Assembly: GCA_050736615.1 (NCBI GenBank)
Contig: JBOHWL010000164.1
Coordinates: 1-7,231, forward strand
DNA: 7,231 nt
Direction: 5' to 3'
DNA from: JBOHWJ01 sp050736615
Lineage (GTDB): Bacteria; Desulfobacterota; Binatia; Binatales; Binataceae
A program made the translations under genes and the position numbers. Below are positions 5,565 to 7,231 of the stretch, piece after piece. Within the stretch, counting starts at the first letter, position 1. Every line of letters starts with the position of its first letter. The notes under the pieces are model-generated. The model searched no databases. It was not told the DNA's origin and was given only the letters and a program-made list of their open reading frames with translations.

Positions 5565-6858
5565 GAAATAGTCCTCGCCGGCCGTGACGCGCCAGAAACC
5601 ACGGATACACCTCCCCCACCAGGTAAACCGAGCCGGTCACCAGAACTACATCATCCGCGGCGGCCCGCGCCATACTCCACGCGATTGCCTCCAGCGGATC
5701 GCGTATCACCCGCGCAGGCATTCGTCCCGAGAACAACGGCAACAGCTTCTCGGGTTCCAACGGGCGCTTGGGCCGGGCGCGCGTCAGGGTCGCGTCGGAC
5801 ACGCGCTCCGCCAACATCGCGGCCATCCGCTCCCATTGCTTGTCTTCGAGACAACCGAATATCAGCCGCGGTTTAACCCGCGGGCCCAGTTCAACCGCGA
5901 TGGTTTCCAGCAACGCATCGACCGCGAGCGGATTATGCGCGCAGTCGAGAATCACCATCGGCTGGCGCGCGACCACGTCGAAACGCCCCGGCCAGATAAC
6001 CTCGCGCAGCCCATCGCGAATCGCCCGCTCGTCGACCGCGAAACCCTGGCCGCGCAAAACCTCCAGCGTGGCCAACGCGATCGCCGCGTTCTCATGCTGG
6101 AAAGGACCGGCCAAAGCGATTTCGACCTGTTCGAGCACAAGGCCGAGGCCACGATAATCGAAGCGATGGGCCGGCGCGAGCGAGCGATAGGAGAATTCGC
6201 GCTCGAGCATGAAGGCCGCGCTTTGCCTGCGCGCCGCCATCTCGAGCAGCGTCCGGCGCGCATCCGCGTCGCGCGCGCCGATGACCACCGGCACACCATC
6301 CTTGATTATCCCGCCTTTTTCTCCGGCGATTGCCGTGATCGTGTAGCCAAGCCGATCCATATGGTCAAAGCCGATCGGCGTGATCACACTGACCAACGGC
6401 CGCACCACGTTGGTCGAGTCGAGCCGCCCGCCGAGGCCCGTTTCGATCACCGCCAAATTAACCTTCGCCTCGGCAAAATAGAGGAACATCAGGGCGACGG
6501 TGAATTCAAAAAATGTCAGCGCCAGCCCGGCACGGTCGTAAATCCCGCGCAAACGCGTGATGTAGTCGAGCATCAGCGCACTCGCCATCTCGACGCCATC
6601 GATGCGCGTGCGCTCGGTCAGATTCACCAGATGCGGTTTAGTATAGAGTCCGCAGTGATAACCCGCCGCGCGCAAGCACGCCTCTATCATCGCGGCCACC
6701 GAGCCCTTGCCTTTAGTTCCGGCAATATGGATCGCGCGCAGCTTGCGATGAGGATTGCCAATCAGCGCCAGCGCCTGATCCATTCGTTCGAGCTTGTAGA
6801 TTTCGCCGCGAGCTTCGAGCGAATAGAGCCAATTCAGGGTGTCGTGCAAGCCGCTCAT
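5548..6858 (-). CDS. folC: Bifunctional folylpolyglutamate synthase/dihydrofolate synthase
   Basis: FolC joins L-glutamate to dihydropteroate (making dihydrofolate) and to tetrahydrofolates (making polyglutamates), using ATP in the cytosol; it belongs to the Mur ligase superfamily. Its 436 residues compare with 422 in E. coli, so it is full length. Visible are the P-loop GTKGKGSV (47-54), the TKPHL and ERTRIDG region (73-88), ETGLGGRLDSTNVV (139-152), FDHMDRLG (164-171) with the metal-binding His, EKGGI (180-184) with the Lys that is carbamylated in the family, HENAAIAL (255-262) at the domain border, and DCAHNP (305-310) plus VTGSVYLVGEV (407-417) in the C-terminal domain. I cannot tell from sequence whether both activities are kept. 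The ATG at 6858 fits the family N-terminus, although no strong Shine-Dalgarno precedes it. It lies between accD and lptD on the same strand. Confidence 0.96.
   Translation of the reverse strand: MSGLHDTLNWLYSLEARGEIYKLERMDQALALIGNPHRKLRAIHIAGTKGKGSVAAMIEACLRAAGYHCGLYTKPHLVNLTERTRIDGVEMASALMLDYITRLRGIYDRAGLALTFFEFTVALMFLYFAEAKVNLAVIETGLGGRLDSTNVVRPLVSVITPIGFDHMDRLGYTITAIAGEKGGIIKDGVPVVIGARDADARRTLLEMAARRQSAAFMLEREFSYRSLAPAHRFDYRGLGLVLEQVEIALAGPFQHENAAIALATLEVLRGQGFAVDERAIRDGLREVIWPGRFDVVARQPMVILDCAHNPLAVDALLETIAVELGPRVKPRLIFGCLEDKQWERMAAMLAERVSDATLTRARPKRPLEPEKLLPLFSGRMPARVIRDPLEAIAWSMARAAADDVVLVTGSVYLVGEVYPWFLARHGRRGLFPEAPA
5572..5576 (-). promoter_or_regulatory. Shine-Dalgarno supporting a CTG start of lptD
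   Basis: GAGGA on the minus strand, inside the last codons of folC, ends 7 nt before the CTG at 5564. The reading from that CTG supplies KLRPKS, a basic n-region directly in front of the hydrophobic core. No comparable site precedes the TTG at 5537. Confidence 0.55.
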
Positions 6859-6887
6859 GATCGCGGCGTAATTTTAATTGGGCTGAC

Positions 6888-6928
6888 GCGGCGGCGAAAG
6901 CCCACCGCGCCGGCATTCCATGCCGACG
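6888..6928 (-). other. Two abutting hairpins between accD and folC
   Basis: Hairpin one pairs 6908-6916 with 6920-6928 (nine positions, three-base loop). Hairpin two pairs 6888-6894 with 6902-6908 (seven positions, seven-base loop). In each, the single imperfect position is a G-U wobble only when the minus strand is transcribed, which is the direction of accD and folC. No U-run follows, so this is not a standard terminator; REP-like structures or mRNA processing and stability elements are possible. The rest of the 134-bp gap shows no ORF. Confidence 0.5.
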
Positions 6929-6992
6929 GTCGGAAAAGCGCTCGCGATGCTCGGCAATTATTGCAAATGCTCATTTGGCGTCTTCGGCTGCG

Positions 6993-7035
6993 CTAATGCG
7001 CTCGAAATGACAACTGAGGCTTGTGCAGAGGTTCC
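6993..7035 (-). repeat. Solo end of the 23-221 repeat family, inside the accD 3' end
   Basis: The plus-strand segment 7006-7035 matches 192-220 with one mismatch and one extra base: both contain AATGACAA, then GCTTGTGCAGAGGTTCC. On the minus strand it continues into TTTCGAGCGC, the expected inward sequence of such elements. I could not find an opposite end in the accD-folC gap, so this is a half or decayed copy. Confidence 0.7.
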
Positions 7036-7231
7036 TTAATGTGGGCGACCGGGTTTGCGAGACGCACGTGGTCCGGGGAGCGCGGGATGATGGCGCGCAG
7101 GTGACCCAGCACGAAGCGCATCCGATGGCGCGGCACGATCGCGTCGAGCATGCCGTGGCTCATCAGAAATTCGGCGGTCTGGAAATCCTCCGGCAACTGC
7201 TGATTGGTGGTCTGCTCGATTACGCGCCGTC
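6993..7231 (-). CDS. accD: Acetyl-CoA carboxylase carboxyltransferase subunit beta, C-terminal part
   Basis: Partial gene: its 5' part lies beyond the right edge and only the last 78 residues are visible. With AccA, AccD transfers carboxyl from carboxybiotin-BCCP to acetyl-CoA, making malonyl-CoA for fatty-acid synthesis. The visible part reads RRVIEQT, then LPEDFQTAEFL, then HGMLDAIVPRHRMR, which matches the conserved AccD C-terminus (in E. coli a VIEQT, an LPEGFQ and an EFL segment). The N-terminal zinc ribbon and the crotonase-fold core are not in the window. The final 13 codons and the TAG stop are encoded by an end of the palindromic repeat family also seen at 23-221, so the tail after about VAHIK is probably not ancestral. 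folC follows 134 bp downstream. Confidence 0.93.
   Translation of the reverse strand, partial: RRVIEQTTNQQLPEDFQTAEFLMSHGMLDAIVPRHRMRFVLGHLRAIIPRSPDHVRLANPVAHIKEPLHKPQLSFRAH

Noticed and set aside
5584..6996. Plus-strand open frame of 470 codons opposite folC
   Set aside because: It is antisense to a clear FolC, is dominated by Arg, His and Gln as expected from reversed GC-rich codons, and shows no domain.

Overview
The window comes from a Gram-negative bacterium: it encodes LptD, the outer-membrane LPS translocon, next to two housekeeping genes. The DNA is moderately GC-rich, coding regions prefer G or C at third positions, and the gene gaps are full of short palindromic repeats. A deltaproteobacterial-type lineage (Desulfobacterota, Myxococcota or Binatota-like) fits the gene content, but that placement is inference and weak. 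Every gene I can support lies on the minus strand, so transcription runs from the right edge to the left.

Right half (about 7231 down to 3081): the 3' end of accD (acetyl-CoA carboxylase beta subunit), then folC (folylpolyglutamate/dihydrofolate synthase), then lptD. accD and folC are 134 bp apart, with two abutting hairpins in the gap. folC and lptD touch, and probably overlap by 17 bp if lptD starts at a CTG with a good Shine-Dalgarno. Together they cover fatty-acid precursor supply, folate metabolism and outer-membrane assembly.

Middle (3080 to 2229): a possible small two-helix membrane protein of unknown function (2489-2872), flanked by non-coding DNA. The gap at 2229-2488 holds a MITE-like palindromic element of about 150 bp with a strong internal hairpin.

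Left part (2228 to 312): a two-gene unit. An ACAD10/11-type aminoglycoside-phosphotransferase-fold kinase is followed 48 bp later by a short-chain dehydrogenase whose canonical Ser-Tyr-Lys catalytic residues are replaced. Such pairs usually sit in acyl-CoA or xenobiotic catabolic contexts; the substrate is unknown.

Far left (1-311): no gene. A terminal-inverted-repeat palindrome (23-221) has one arm interrupted by 65 bp, and a second repeat module overlaps it. The end of the same repeat family reappears at 6993-7035, where it encodes the last 13 residues and the stop codon of accD.

I found no tRNA, rRNA, CRISPR, transposase or defence system. The notable points are the repeat-derived AccD tail, the unusual lptD start region, the SDR without its catalytic triad, and the nested palindromes.
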